64,000 bases of DNA, taken from positions 114,200-178,199 of the forward strand of contig NZ_JANQTS010000082.1 in NCBI RefSeq assembly GCF_030731595.1, written 5' to 3'. The position numbers and the translations under genes are program-made. The notes under the pieces are model-generated. The model saw only the letters and a list, made by a program, of their open reading frames with translations. It ran no database searches and was not told the origin of the DNA. The DNA is from Yoonia sp. (lineage in GTDB: Bacteria > Pseudomonadota > Alphaproteobacteria > Rhodobacterales > Rhodobacteraceae). This document shows positions 55,937 through 64,000 of this stretch, piece after piece; positions within the stretch are counted from its first letter, which is position 1; each line of letters begins with the position of its first letter.

Positions 55937-57246
55937 CGCGGGCGGTCCACGGGTAAACCGCTAGGCACTGTTTCGGGGACACCAAGCCGCCCCTCGACGC
56001 TCGCTGGGTCAGTCAGTGCGTCCAAGAAAGCGATCAGTGCTGTCACATCGGCTTCGCTTACCTGACGCGGAGCATAGTCGACGGCTGCTGCAATGGCTTC
56101 GAAATCCACGCGCCCGCGTGCGTCATCGACCGGAAGGTCCGGCAGGGTTGCCGCTGCAAGATCATAGGCGCGCAGGCTTTTGACGGGATCAAGATGCGCT
56201 TCGACAAAGGCGCGCAAATCGCTGTGGCTTCCGGCATGCCCGTAGGGTCCGGTCAGGGCCACATTGCGCAAAGATGGGGTGCGGAAAGCATAAAGGTCTT
56301 CTGCGGCTCCGGTGACGCGATACCTGCCTTCGTCGCGCACATGGTTTTCAAAGCGGGCCGCTTTGCCGGGCCCAATTTGCGGCGCGCCCATCGCGTGGAA
56401 ATCATGATCTGTCAGGAACGGGCCGCTGTGGCAGCTGGCGCAGCCTGCTTCGCCATAAAACAGCGCCATGCCGGTTGCTGCGGGTTCGGGCAACGTAGCC
56501 TCACCCCGCAACACCCGATCGAAGGGCGCATCATCGGACCGCCACTCGAAGGCCATGAAGGCCGCAATCGCGTTCGAGATATCGGCAAATCCGATCTGTG
56601 CGGGTTCTTCGATGTGATCGTAGACCGCAATAAAATCCTGCGCATAAGCCGGAATAGCCGCAACACGCCGCGCAATGATGTCCCATGCCCCGCCTTCGCC
56701 GGTAATCACCCCCAGCCGGACAGCTTGGGCCACATCGTTCTCACTATAGTGTCCGGCCATCTCGTCAGAGCTAAGGACCGGGAACATCGTTTGCGCCGAC
56801 AAAAGCGAGGCAAAGCCGGTGACCATATCGCCATCCAGTGGCGTGCGCAGACCACCGGGGCGGTCGGGATCAACCTCGATCCGGCCATCATGGAACAGGA
56901 CGGTGAATTCATGTGCGCCGAGGTTGAACAAGGCCGGAGCATTTCGCGGGATGCGTTGCTCGGGCATGTTGGCGGGGTCTGCGACGCGCTGCGTGCCCAG
57001 CCCTATTCCCCCGTCACCCAAACCCAGCGACAGACCATCGCTGGTGCCGAAAGCGGGATGATGGCAGGTGCCGCAAGACACAGAGCGATTGCCTGACAGG
57101 ATGGGATCGTAGAACAACAGTTGCCCCAAACGCGCCTCTGCCTCATCGACCGGAGCATAGTCAGCGTCTGTCAAAGGCGGCGGAAGACCATCGGCCACGG
57201 CCCCGCCTGCAATCACCGCCAAAATTGCTGCTGCAAAAATGCGCAT
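55933..57246 (-). CDS. MauG-like di-heme cytochrome c peroxidase
   Basis: A 437-residue exported enzyme with a signal peptide (RIFAAAILAVIAGGAVADG). The two heme motifs are CGTCH (GNRSVSCGTCHHPAFGTSDG) and CASCH (GEAGCASCHSGPFLTDHDFH), and TPSLRNVALTGPYGHAG lies toward the C-terminus. It closely resembles the protein at 42274-43562 along its length. Relatives either detoxify peroxide or, as MauG and MbnH, oxidise tryptophan residues of partner proteins. The facing CRTAC1-type gene is a possible partner. The start at 57246 follows a G-rich ribosome site. Confidence 0.92.
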   Translation of the reverse strand: MRIFAAAILAVIAGGAVADGLPPPLTDADYAPVDEAEARLGQLLFYDPILSGNRSVSCGTCHHPAFGTSDGLSLGLGDGGIGLGTQRVADPANMPEQRIPRNAPALFNLGAHEFTVLFHDGRIEVDPDRPGGLRTPLDGDMVTGFASLLSAQTMFPVLSSDEMAGHYSENDVAQAVRLGVITGEGGAWDIIARRVAAIPAYAQDFIAVYDHIEEPAQIGFADISNAIAAFMAFEWRSDDAPFDRVLRGEATLPEPAATGMALFYGEAGCASCHSGPFLTDHDFHAMGAPQIGPGKAARFENHVRDEGRYRVTGAAEDLYAFRTPSLRNVALTGPYGHAGSHSDLRAFVEAHLDPVKSLRAYDLAAATLPDLPVDDARGRVDFEAIAAAVDYAPRQVSEADVTALIAFLDALTDPASVEGRLGVPETVPSGLPVDRPR

Positions 57247-57309
57247 CCATCCCCCCTGCATACCTTGCAAAAGGTTAGCATGGATGCCCGTTCAAACAAG
57301 AGCCTTCGA

Positions 57310-58590
57310 TCACTCCATATGCTTGCGGATGCGGTTCACCATCATCCAAACCAAACCCAAGACAACAGGCGTGGCCAAGGCCGCCATGACAGCCTTGCTT
57401 ACACCAAATGACTCTTCCAAAGGGCCGGTCATGTAGAGCACCAGATTGACAGCGTAATAGCTGATCGCCACCACTGAAAGGCCTTCGACCGTGCGCTGCA
57501 ACCGAAGTTGCAGGTCGGCACGTTTGTCCATGCTGGTCAGCAGTTCCTGATTCTGGGCCGAGCGTTCCACATCCACACGGGTCCGCAGCAAATCGCCGGC
57601 GCGCAGGGCGCGATCGGACATGGCCTGCAAACGCTCCTGCGTCGATTTGACCGTCCGCATCGCCGGATCGAACCGCCGCATCATGAATTCGCCAAAGGTC
57701 TGACGCCCTGTAAAGCGTTCCTCGCGCAGCACAGCGATACGCTGGTTGACGATCGTCTCGTAGGCGCCCGTTGCACCAAAGCGGAACGATGACTGCGCGA
57801 GAGTGTTTTCAATCTCAGCCGAGACCTCGAGCAGCGATTGCAGGACCTGCGCAGGATCGGCAGTCGCACTGCGCATATCTTCCAACAGGCCTGTCAATTT
57901 CACATCAAAGGCCGCCATACTGCCCCCCAAAGACCGGGCGCGCGAAAGCCCCAGCATGGACATGCTTTTGTAGGTTTCAATTTCACAAAGCCGCTGCACC
58001 ACGCGGCCAATCCGCCGGCTGCCCACATGCGGACGCGCAAAGACCGCAAACCGCGTATGGCCCCCATGATCTATGCGGAAATCTCCTGCGACGACCAGAT
58101 CGTTCTCGACCACACGGCTGATGGCGAGGCTTTCAGGCACGAACCAATCGCGGGCCTTTTCGATGATCCCGTCATCGCCTTCGGCAATCTCGATCCGGAT
58201 CAGCGCAGATGTGACCCGCGTACCGGGTGCCGCGTTCAACCAGTCTTCGGGGAAAACCGCAAAAGTGGCGGCATCAAAAGGGCGTTCGGCCACGCCATCG
58301 CCGAAGATTGTATAGGTCACGAATTCGGTGTGGCTTTCCCACTTCAACCGGTGTTTGCCGATTGTCCCGAAATAATGCGTGGCATCAGGCTGAGGATGCT
58401 GAGCGCCAAAACGGTCCAACAGATCAATCAGATGGGCCCGATCAGCGGCGCGATCACGCCCCGCTGCATTCTTGGCAGGCTTGATCGCAAGATAAGCTGC
58501 GCGACTGGGGGCCTCTACAACCGGAAAAGGCCGCGCATGCAATTCATTGGCCATCGCATAACGCAGCGGGTGATCTTCAATCGGGGGCAT
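57310..58590 (-). CDS. DUF3422 family membrane protein
   Basis: A 426-residue protein. The soluble N-terminal part begins IEDHPLRYAMANELHARPFP, the DUF3422 hallmark. A helical region (residues about 215-360) follows, then two C-terminal transmembrane helices (VVAISYYAVNLVLYMTGPLE; KAVMAALATPVVLGLVWMMV). The start at 58590 follows AGAGG; an ATG 18 bases upstream is an alternative. Function is unknown. Confidence 0.9.
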   Translation of the reverse strand: MPPIEDHPLRYAMANELHARPFPVVEAPSRAAYLAIKPAKNAAGRDRAADRAHLIDLLDRFGAQHPQPDATHYFGTIGKHRLKWESHTEFVTYTIFGDGVAERPFDAATFAVFPEDWLNAAPGTRVTSALIRIEIAEGDDGIIEKARDWFVPESLAISRVVENDLVVAGDFRIDHGGHTRFAVFARPHVGSRRIGRVVQRLCEIETYKSMSMLGLSRARSLGGSMAAFDVKLTGLLEDMRSATADPAQVLQSLLEVSAEIENTLAQSSFRFGATGAYETIVNQRIAVLREERFTGRQTFGEFMMRRFDPAMRTVKSTQERLQAMSDRALRAGDLLRTRVDVERSAQNQELLTSMDKRADLQLRLQRTVEGLSVVAISYYAVNLVLYMTGPLEESFGVSKAVMAALATPVVLGLVWMMVNRIRKHME

Positions 58591-58662
58591 ATCAGCGCCT
58601 CTTAACAACCTTATAAATGCAACCTAGCTGGCTTTTGCGCACTGTAAACCACAAAAGTTGTT

Positions 58663-58674
58663 CATTTATAAATG
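58663..58674 (-). promoter_or_regulatory. CATTTATAAATG palindrome upstream of DUF3422
   Basis: A perfect 12-base palindrome. On the minus strand GCATTTATAA occurs here and again at 58611-58620, 55 bases apart, between the ornithine decarboxylase gene and the DUF3422 start. The nearer copy could be a -10 region. Together they may be a promoter/operator pair. Confidence 0.35.
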
Positions 58675-58677
58675 CTT

Positions 58678-58708
58678 AGCCGCACACGCTGGTATACCGT
58701 GTGCGGCT
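58678..58708 (-). terminator. Hairpin after ornithine decarboxylase
   Basis: A perfect 11-base stem AGCCGCACACG / CGTGTGCGGCT with a 9-base loop begins 6 bases after the decarboxylase stop. The following bases on the minus strand are A/T-rich (AAGCATTTATAA) but have no long T-run, so terminator strength is uncertain. Confidence 0.65.
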
Positions 58709-58714
58709 GAAGGC

Positions 58715-59887
58715 TCAGATCACCACAACGTCCAGTGGCGGGAAGCCATTGAAACAAACCGATGAATAGGTCGATGTATAGGCGCCGGTATTGCGGATCA
58801 GGACCCTGTCACCCGACTTCAACGAAAGCGGCAAAGACACCGGACGCTTTTCATAAAGGACATCCGCACTGTCACAGCTTGGCCCTGCCAGAATGCATGG
58901 ACCCATCGTTTCTGCATCGCGCACGGTTTCGAACTGGTAGCGGATCGCCTCGCCCTCAGTCTCGGCCAGACCCGAAAAACGACCGATATCCAGATAGACC
59001 CAGCGGTGCATGTCACGGTCGGATTTGCGGCTGACCAGCATCACTTCGGCAACGATCACGCCTGCTTCGGCCACAAGGCCGCGGCCCGGTTCTGCCATGA
59101 TACGGGCCACATTGGGAAAGCGGGCCTCGACCAGCGCGATGACCTGCGCGGCATAAGCTGTCGGGGCGTCGATCTCTTCGCCGTAAAAAGCAGGGAAACC
59201 ACCGCCGATGTTCAGCAGGCTCAGGTCGTGGCCCGCATCCAATGCGGCACGCCAGATCAGGGAAAGCGCATCAAGCGTGGGCGCCCACATTTCGGCGCGG
59301 CGGGTTTGCGAGCCGACGTGGAACGAAAAACCGACCGGGTTCAGGCCAAGCGCCTTGGCGACGTCCAGAAGGTGCAGCGCCATGTCGCGGTCGCAGCCGA
59401 ATTTGCGTGAGAGCGGCCAATCAGCCTGGCTGACTTCGACGATCAAACGGATGTAGACCGACGCACCTGGTGCATTTTCTGCAATCTTCTCAAGTTCTTC
59501 TTCGGCATCTGCGGAAAACAGTGTGATCCCCCGCTCCCACGCCCATGCGATATCAGAGGCACGCTTGATTGTGTTGCCAAAAGAAATCTCGGAGGGCGCA
59601 GCGCCTTCTTCAAGACAAAGCGCAATTTCGCCCCGCGAAGCTGCGTCAAAATGCGACCCCAGATCGACAAGACGGGCAATGATCTGCCGTGCTGGGTTTG
59701 CCTTGACCGCATAGTGGATGTCGGCCCGGCCAAGACCCGCCTGCAAGGCGCGGTATTGGTCAGAGACCCGATCAAGGTCCATCACGAGTGTTGGCTTGTC
59801 AAAGTTCTGTCCAGCCACATAGGCGTCAAGGCGTGAAGCGGAGTCGACAGAAAAAGGCGCCGCATTGGGCGCGTAGTGAATGCTCAT
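58715..59887 (-). CDS. Type III PLP-dependent ornithine/lysine decarboxylase
   Basis: A 390-residue enzyme of the alanine-racemase fold, as in eukaryotic ornithine decarboxylase. The PLP lysine is in IHYAVKANP, HVGSQTRRAEMWAP and NIGGGFPAFYGEE bind cofactor, AEPGRGLVAEAG binds phosphate, and the active-site cysteine is in GPSCDSADVLYEK. It makes putrescine (or cadaverine). The 246 bases upstream, facing the pseudouridine synthase gene, hold its promoter. Confidence 0.95.
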   Translation of the reverse strand: MSIHYAPNAAPFSVDSASRLDAYVAGQNFDKPTLVMDLDRVSDQYRALQAGLGRADIHYAVKANPARQIIARLVDLGSHFDAASRGEIALCLEEGAAPSEISFGNTIKRASDIAWAWERGITLFSADAEEELEKIAENAPGASVYIRLIVEVSQADWPLSRKFGCDRDMALHLLDVAKALGLNPVGFSFHVGSQTRRAEMWAPTLDALSLIWRAALDAGHDLSLLNIGGGFPAFYGEEIDAPTAYAAQVIALVEARFPNVARIMAEPGRGLVAEAGVIVAEVMLVSRKSDRDMHRWVYLDIGRFSGLAETEGEAIRYQFETVRDAETMGPCILAGPSCDSADVLYEKRPVSLPLSLKSGDRVLIRNTGAYTSTYSSVCFNGFPPLDVVVI

Positions 59888-60133
59888 TGGTCATCTCCAA
59901 AAGACTCGGCCATAATGGGGCTTCCCCACCTAAGACCGCTCAGTTCCAAGGGAGACGTTACCGTCGCTACGTAAACACGTGTGCGTTGACATTCACCGGC
60001 CAGAGGCGCGTGCGTTGGCGTCTATGTTTGCGCATTTGCGGTAGTTTTGGATTCGTTGCAAGTGGGAAAATGTATCGCAACGAATTTTCATATCGCTGTG
60101 GACCTGAATGCATAACTCGCGTTAGGCAGAACC

Positions 60134-60676
60134 ATGTCCCGCGTCATTCTTTTTAACAAGCCTTTCGGTGTCTTGTCGCAGTTTACAGACGCCAAAAGCC
60201 CCTCGCCCCGACCGACGTTGTCGGCCTATGTGGCCGTGCCAAATGTTTACCCTGCGGGGCGGTTGGATCGCGACAGCGAAGGTTTGCTGGTGCTCACCGA
60301 TGACGGGCCGTTGCAGGCCAAGATCGCCGATCCCAAAAACAAGATGAGCAAGACCTATCTGGTGCAGGTCGAAGGCGCGCCGTCCGACAGGGATCTGGAG
60401 GCCTTGCGCCAAGGTGTGACCCTCAACGATGGCCCGACACGGCCCGCCAAAGTGCAGCTGATCGATCCGCCGGAACTCTGGGAGCGTGACCCGCCTGTGC
60501 GGTTCCGCAAATCGGTACCCGATACATGGATAGAAGTGACCATCACCGAAGGGCGCAACCGGCAAGTCCGGCGCATGACCGCCCATATCGGCTATCCGAC
60601 GCTGCGGCTGGTGCGCTGGCGGGTGGGTAGCTGGAGCTTGGACGGAATTGAGAACGGTGTCTGGCGAGAGGCATAA
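60134..60676 (+). CDS. RluE-type rRNA pseudouridine synthase
   Basis: A 180-residue enzyme of the RsuA/RluB/E family. [15 protein letters not shown], the catalytic Asp in [18 protein letters not shown] and [23 protein letters not shown] (split: [20 protein letters not shown]) are diagnostic. The absence of an N-terminal S4 domain and the short length fit RluE, which modifies 23S rRNA. It stands alone upstream of the tRNA-Leu gene. Confidence 0.93.
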   Translation: MSRVILFNKPFGVLSQFTDAKSPSPRPTLSAYVAVPNVYPAGRLDRDSEGLLVLTDDGPLQAKIADPKNKMSKTYLVQVEGAPSDRDLEALRQGVTLNDGPTRPAKVQLIDPPELWERDPPVRFRKSVPDTWIEVTITEGRNRQVRRMTAHIGYPTLRLVRWRVGSWSLDGIENGVWREA

Positions 60677-60715
60677 GCCGCGCGGGACGATGCTTGCTAG
60701 CTGGCAAAAGCAACT

Positions 60716-60802
60716 TGGTGCGGTCGGGGGGACTCGAACCCCCACGAGTGTTACCTCACAGCGACCTCAACGCTGCGCGTCTACCAATTCCGCCACGACC
60801 GC
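60716..60802 (-). tRNA. tRNA-Leu (GAG anticodon)
   Basis: An 87-base gene including an encoded CCA. The acceptor arms GCGGTCG / CGACCGC pair perfectly. The anticodon stem-loop is CAGCG-TTGAGGT-CGCTG with anticodon GAG. A long variable arm and the T arm GGGGG-TTCGAGT-CCCCC confirm a class II leucine tRNA reading CUU/CUC codons. Confidence 0.97.
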
Positions 60803-60907
60803 AAGTCCATAGCTGGCAAGTGCGGCACTCATAGACGAGCCGTTTTGTGATGCCAAGAGGGAAAACATGCCCTTTTCAACGCGCCTTCGCAGCGTTACCT
60901 CGGTCTT

Positions 60908-61573
60908 ATGGTGGAATGGATCATCTCTGACGGTTTGACCGCGTATCCGGAAGCGCTGGCCTTTATGGAAACCCGTGTGAACGGAATTATTGCAGGTGAG
61001 GCAGAGGAATGCATCTGGCTGCTGGAGCATCCCCCCCTTTATACGGCCGGAACTTCGGCCAAGGCTGCAGATCTGATCGATCCGGACCGTTTCCCTGTCT
61101 ATGATGCGCGTCGTGGTGGCGAATACACCTATCACGGCCCGGGGCAGCGGGTGGTTTATGTCATGCTGGATGTGGGGAAACGCGGCCATGACGTCCGCCA
61201 GTTTGTCAAAGACCTTGAAGCATGGGTGATTGCCACACTCGACACCTTTAACGTCAAAGGTGAGATCCGCGAGGGCCGTGTCGGGGTTTGGGTCCAGCGT
61301 CCGGACAAGGCACTGTCCCCCGATGGATCACTCGCCGAGGACAAGATCGCGGCGCTTGGGATCCGGCTGCGCAAATGGGTGTCCTTTCATGGCCTGTCGA
61401 TCAATGTAGAGCCGGATCTGCGCCATTTTGACGGGATTATCCCTTGCGGCATTGCAGACCACGGGGTGACGTCGCTGGTGGATCTGGGGCTGCCGGTGAC
61501 GATTGCGGATGTGGACGTGGCCTTGCAGCAAACCTTTGCCACCGTTTTTGCCACAAAGCCGGACCCATCCTAA
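60908..61573 (+). CDS. lipB: Octanoyltransferase LipB
   Basis: A 221-residue enzyme moving octanoyl from acyl carrier protein to lipoyl domains. [39 protein letters not shown] and [12 protein letters not shown] are family motifs, with the active-site cysteine in [17 protein letters not shown]. It overlaps the converging carboxylate-amine ligase gene by 4 bases (CTAA). Confidence 0.97.
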   Translation: MVEWIISDGLTAYPEALAFMETRVNGIIAGEAEECIWLLEHPPLYTAGTSAKAADLIDPDRFPVYDARRGGEYTYHGPGQRVVYVMLDVGKRGHDVRQFVKDLEAWVIATLDTFNVKGEIREGRVGVWVQRPDKALSPDGSLAEDKIAALGIRLRKWVSFHGLSINVEPDLRHFDGIIPCGIADHGVTSLVDLGLPVTIADVDVALQQTFATVFATKPDPS

Positions 61574-62703
61574 AGATCGGCGGCGAATGCAGCCACCAAT
61601 GACTCCACGACGGATTGCAAGGCCTCATGCGGGGTCGCACCTGCCGCGATCGCCGCGTCATGGACCTTGCGTTGCTGGTCAGCGCTGGTGCCATCGCGCA
61701 GGATATGGCGCGCGGCGGTCACTTCAGCGACACAGTTCAGCGCAGTCGCATCCTCGGCGATCAGGTCCAGCATCTCGTCTACCGCCTGTTCAAAGGGGAT
61801 CAGGGCCTTGCGCCCGAAATCGATCTGACCTTTGGATACGCCATAGCGCTGTGCCCGCCATCTGTTTTCATTGATCATGAAGTTATCCACGACCTGCCAG
61901 CCATCCGCGTCGACAGACTTGCGCCACAGCATCCGGGTCAGGCATTGGGTCAGCGCGGCAAGGGTCAGGGTCACTTCCATACGCGGCGCGACATCGCAAA
62001 TCCGCGATTCAATTGTGGGGAATTTGGCGGACGGGCGCAGGTCCCACCAGATTTTGGAAGCATCCTCGATCAGGTCCAGATCGATCAGTGTCTTGACGGT
62101 GGACGCAAACTCGGCCCAGTTGCGCATATAGGGTGGCAGGCCCGTGCGCGGCAGATTGTCAAAGACCGTCAGCCGATAGGACTGCATGCCTGTATCCTCC
62201 CCCTGCCAGTAGGGCGAAGATGCCGACAATGCATGCAAGTGCGGCAGGAAATACTTCAACTGGTTCACAAGGTTGATCCGCATGTCCTTGTCAGGGATGC
62301 CCACGTGCACATGCATCCCGCAGATCAACATCCGGCGCGCCACACCGGCCAGATCGCGGCGCAGCTGATTGTAGCGTTCCTTGTCCGTGTGGTGCTGGTC
62401 TTTCCAATCCGCAAACGGATGACAAGACGCAGCGATAGGGGCCAATCCGTAGTCGGCCGCATGGCGCGCCACAGTCCGCCGCAGATGTGCAAGATCGGCA
62501 CGCGCCTCGCCTATCGTGTGGCAGACACCGGTCCCGACTTCAATTTGGCACTGAAGGAATTCGGGGCTGACCTTGTCCTTGAGATCCGCCGTGCATGCCC
62601 TGATCAACCCGTCAGGGGCCTGGGCGAGCGCCAAAGTCGCCTGATCGACAAGCAGGTATTCTTCTTCAATTCCAATGGTGAAAGGGAGATCGGGTTTTGC
62701 CAT
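61570..62703 (-). CDS. YbdK-type carboxylate-amine ligase (glutamate-cysteine ligase family 2)
   Basis: A 377-residue ATP-dependent ligase. [17 protein letters not shown] is the GCS2 start, followed by [40 protein letters not shown] and the Arg-rich ATP site [19 protein letters not shown]. The start at 62703 (MAKPDLPF) follows GGAGG; the frame extends further upstream without family similarity. E. coli YbdK has weak glutamate-cysteine ligase activity; the physiological product is unknown. Confidence 0.93.
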   Translation of the reverse strand: MAKPDLPFTIGIEEEYLLVDQATLALAQAPDGLIRACTADLKDKVSPEFLQCQIEVGTGVCHTIGEARADLAHLRRTVARHAADYGLAPIAASCHPFADWKDQHHTDKERYNQLRRDLAGVARRMLICGMHVHVGIPDKDMRINLVNQLKYFLPHLHALSASSPYWQGEDTGMQSYRLTVFDNLPRTGLPPYMRNWAEFASTVKTLIDLDLIEDASKIWWDLRPSAKFPTIESRICDVAPRMEVTLTLAALTQCLTRMLWRKSVDADGWQVVDNFMINENRWRAQRYGVSKGQIDFGRKALIPFEQAVDEMLDLIAEDATALNCVAEVTAARHILRDGTSADQQRKVHDAAIAAGATPHEALQSVVESLVAAFAADL

Positions 62704-62927
62704 GCATTTCCTCCGGACTGCACCCAGCCTAGCGGCAAAACCACGATCTGTCAGCGGTTCAGATGCCCGTACATGCCGATTAGTCCTCCGGCCCTGCGCC
62801 AAATTAACCCATGCCAAAGACGTGATCCTTTGTTGCCCCCGCAGCACCAACCGATTAGAACCGCTGCAAATGTGCGCCGTGTCACGACTCGTCGCCATGA
62901 AAAGTAGCCAATACGAGGAGAGCCAAA

Positions 62928-64000
62928 ATGGCAGACGCAGCCATCCACGGCGACGCACACGAGGACCAAAGGGGCTTTTTCACCCGTTGGTTCATGTCTA
63001 CAAACCACAAAGATATCGGTATCTTGTATCTGTTTACCGCCGGTATCCTGGGGTTTGTATCGGTCGCCTTCACTGTTTACATGCGTATGGAGCTCATGGA
63101 GCCCGGCGTGCAGTACATGTGCCTAGAAGGCGCACGTCTGACAGCTGCAGCAGCAGGGGATTGTACGCCCAACGGGCACCTGTGGAACGTGCTGATCACT
63201 TACCACGGCATCCTGATGATGTTTTTTGTGGTTATTCCGGCCCTGTTTGGCGGTTTTGGTAACTACTTTATGCCATTGCAGATCGGCGCGCCGGATATGG
63301 CGTTCCCCCGTCTGAACAACCTGTCTTACTGGATGTTCGTGGCGGGCGCATCTTTGGGTGTGGCGTCGATGTTGGCACCTGGCGGCAATGGCCAAGCCGG
63401 GTCTGGCGTTGGCTGGGTCATGTATGCGCCGCTCTCCACCAGCGAGACGGGCATGTCGATGGACCTTGCGATCTTTGCGGTTCACCTTTCGGGTGCCTCT
63501 TCGATCCTCGGTGCGATCAACATGATCACGACCTTCCTGAACATGCGTGCACCGGGCATGACGCTGCACAAGGTACCGCTGTTTGCCTGGTCGATCTTTG
63601 TGACCGCTTGGCTGATCCTTCTTGCTCTGCCTGTCCTGGCTGGCGCGATCACCATGTTGCTGACAGACCGGAACTTTGGCACGACCTTCTTCCAGCCTGA
63701 AGGCGGTGGAGACCCGATCCTGTATCAGCACATTCTGTGGTTCTTCGGACACCCAGAGGTCTACATCATCATCATCCCGGGCTTTGGTATCATCAGCCAC
63801 GTCATCGCAACCTTCAGCCGCAAGCCGATCTTTGGCTATCTGCCGATGGTCTATGCGATGGTTGCGATCGGTGTTCTGGGCTTCGTTGTCTGGGCGCACC
63901 ACATGTATACCGTGGGTATGTCCCTGACGCAGCAGTCCTACTTCATGCTGGCAACCATGGTCATCGCGGTGCCGACAGGTGTGAAGATCTTTAGCTGGAT
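62928..64000 (+). CDS. ctaD: Cytochrome c oxidase subunit I, 5' part
   Basis: The first 357 codons of the heme-copper oxidase catalytic subunit, still open at the window edge. [20 protein letters not shown] is the classical N-terminus. [14 protein letters not shown] carries a heme a ligand, [20 protein letters not shown] the CuB histidine with the cross-linked tyrosine, and [10 protein letters not shown] the CuB pair. The alphaproteobacterial periplasmic insert ([16 protein letters not shown]) is present. The start follows GAGGAGAG. It reduces oxygen and pumps protons in the inner membrane. Confidence 0.97.
   Translation, partial: MADAAIHGDAHEDQRGFFTRWFMSTNHKDIGILYLFTAGILGFVSVAFTVYMRMELMEPGVQYMCLEGARLTAAAAGDCTPNGHLWNVLITYHGILMMFFVVIPALFGGFGNYFMPLQIGAPDMAFPRLNNLSYWMFVAGASLGVASMLAPGGNGQAGSGVGWVMYAPLSTSETGMSMDLAIFAVHLSGASSILGAINMITTFLNMRAPGMTLHKVPLFAWSIFVTAWLILLALPVLAGAITMLLTDRNFGTTFFQPEGGGDPILYQHILWFFGHPEVYIIIIPGFGIISHVIATFSRKPIFGYLPMVYAMVAIGVLGFVVWAHHMYTVGMSLTQQSYFMLATMVIAVPTGVKIFSW

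Noticed and set aside
61615..62907. 430-codon plus-strand open frame
   Set aside because: Antisense to the clear YbdK-type ligase gene and without recognisable motifs.

Overview
The window reads as chromosome of a marine-type alphaproteobacterium of the Rhodobacteraceae (Roseobacter group). The support is high GC with GC-rich third codon positions, a DctP-type TRAP transporter, a ROK-regulated xylFHGBA operon with a single-domain ATPase, a DUF442-sulfide:quinone reductase fusion, a GckA-type glycerate kinase, a type III ornithine decarboxylase and aa3-type cytochrome oxidase subunit I. I see no IS element, phage gene, CRISPR array, rRNA operon or replication origin. One tRNA gene (Leu, GAG) is present. 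Genus-level placement is inference.

Layout. 0-4 kb: AraC regulator, acyl-CoA dehydrogenase and aldehyde dehydrogenase. 4.1-8.6 kb (minus): a tightly coupled operon of an anchored protein, a MacB/LolD-type ABC ATPase, an FtsX-type permease, a DUF4198 protein, a CbiL-like secreted protein and a ZnuA-like binding protein. 8.9-14.8 kb (plus): a sulfide/persulfide cluster with an Rrf2 regulator, Crp/Fnr regulator, DUF2892 membrane protein, persulfide-dioxygenase-like hydrolase, DUF442-SQR fusion and SulP anion transporter, with several dyad sites in its gaps. 14.8-16 kb (minus): a second acyl-CoA dehydrogenase. 16.2-30.8 kb: a GH13 alpha-glucosidase facing a seven-gene glycogen operon, glgB-glgC-glgA-glgX-pgm-amylosucrase-glgP. 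31-39.2 kb: an 87-residue secreted protein; a Gfo/Idh oxidoreductase and GntR regulator divergent from a flavin-dependent monooxygenase, aldo/keto reductase, flavin reductase and an enlarged TRAP transporter, closed by a strong terminator. 39.2-41.5 kb (minus): a PepSY membrane protein, an HprK-like/PqqD fusion and a small secreted Ser/Pro/Gln-repeat protein. 41.8-43.6 kb: a Sel1-repeat protein and a MauG-like di-heme peroxidase with a defective-looking start. 43.6-46.9 kb: glycerate kinase and two unrecognised genes. 47-54.5 kb: xylose uptake and catabolism with a divergent ROK regulator. 54.5-57.2 kb: a CRTAC1-type FG-GAP protein facing a second MauG-like peroxidase. 57.3-64 kb: DUF3422, ornithine decarboxylase, RluE-type pseudouridine synthase, tRNA-Leu, LipB, YbdK-type carboxylate-amine ligase and the 5' part of ctaD.

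How the genes work together. Operons are tightly packed, with many ATGA or TAATG stop/start overlaps. The glycogen block covers synthesis (GlgC, GlgA, GlgB), breakdown (GlgX, GlgP) and the link to hexose phosphate (Pgm), plus an amylosucrase that could feed sucrose directly into alpha-glucan. The xylose block covers import, isomerisation and phosphorylation. The sulfur block can oxidise sulfide to persulfide and on to sulfite and move the anion.

The most unusual items are: (i) the secreted repeat protein with an HprK-PqqD fusion and PepSY protein, which looks like an uncharacterised peptide-modification locus; (ii) the ABC operon whose ZnuA-like protein has lost expected metal-ligand histidines; (iii) two related MauG-like enzymes in one window, one starting head to head with its neighbour; and (iv) six of eight convergent protein-gene pairs overlapping by exactly the same CTAR tetranucleotide.
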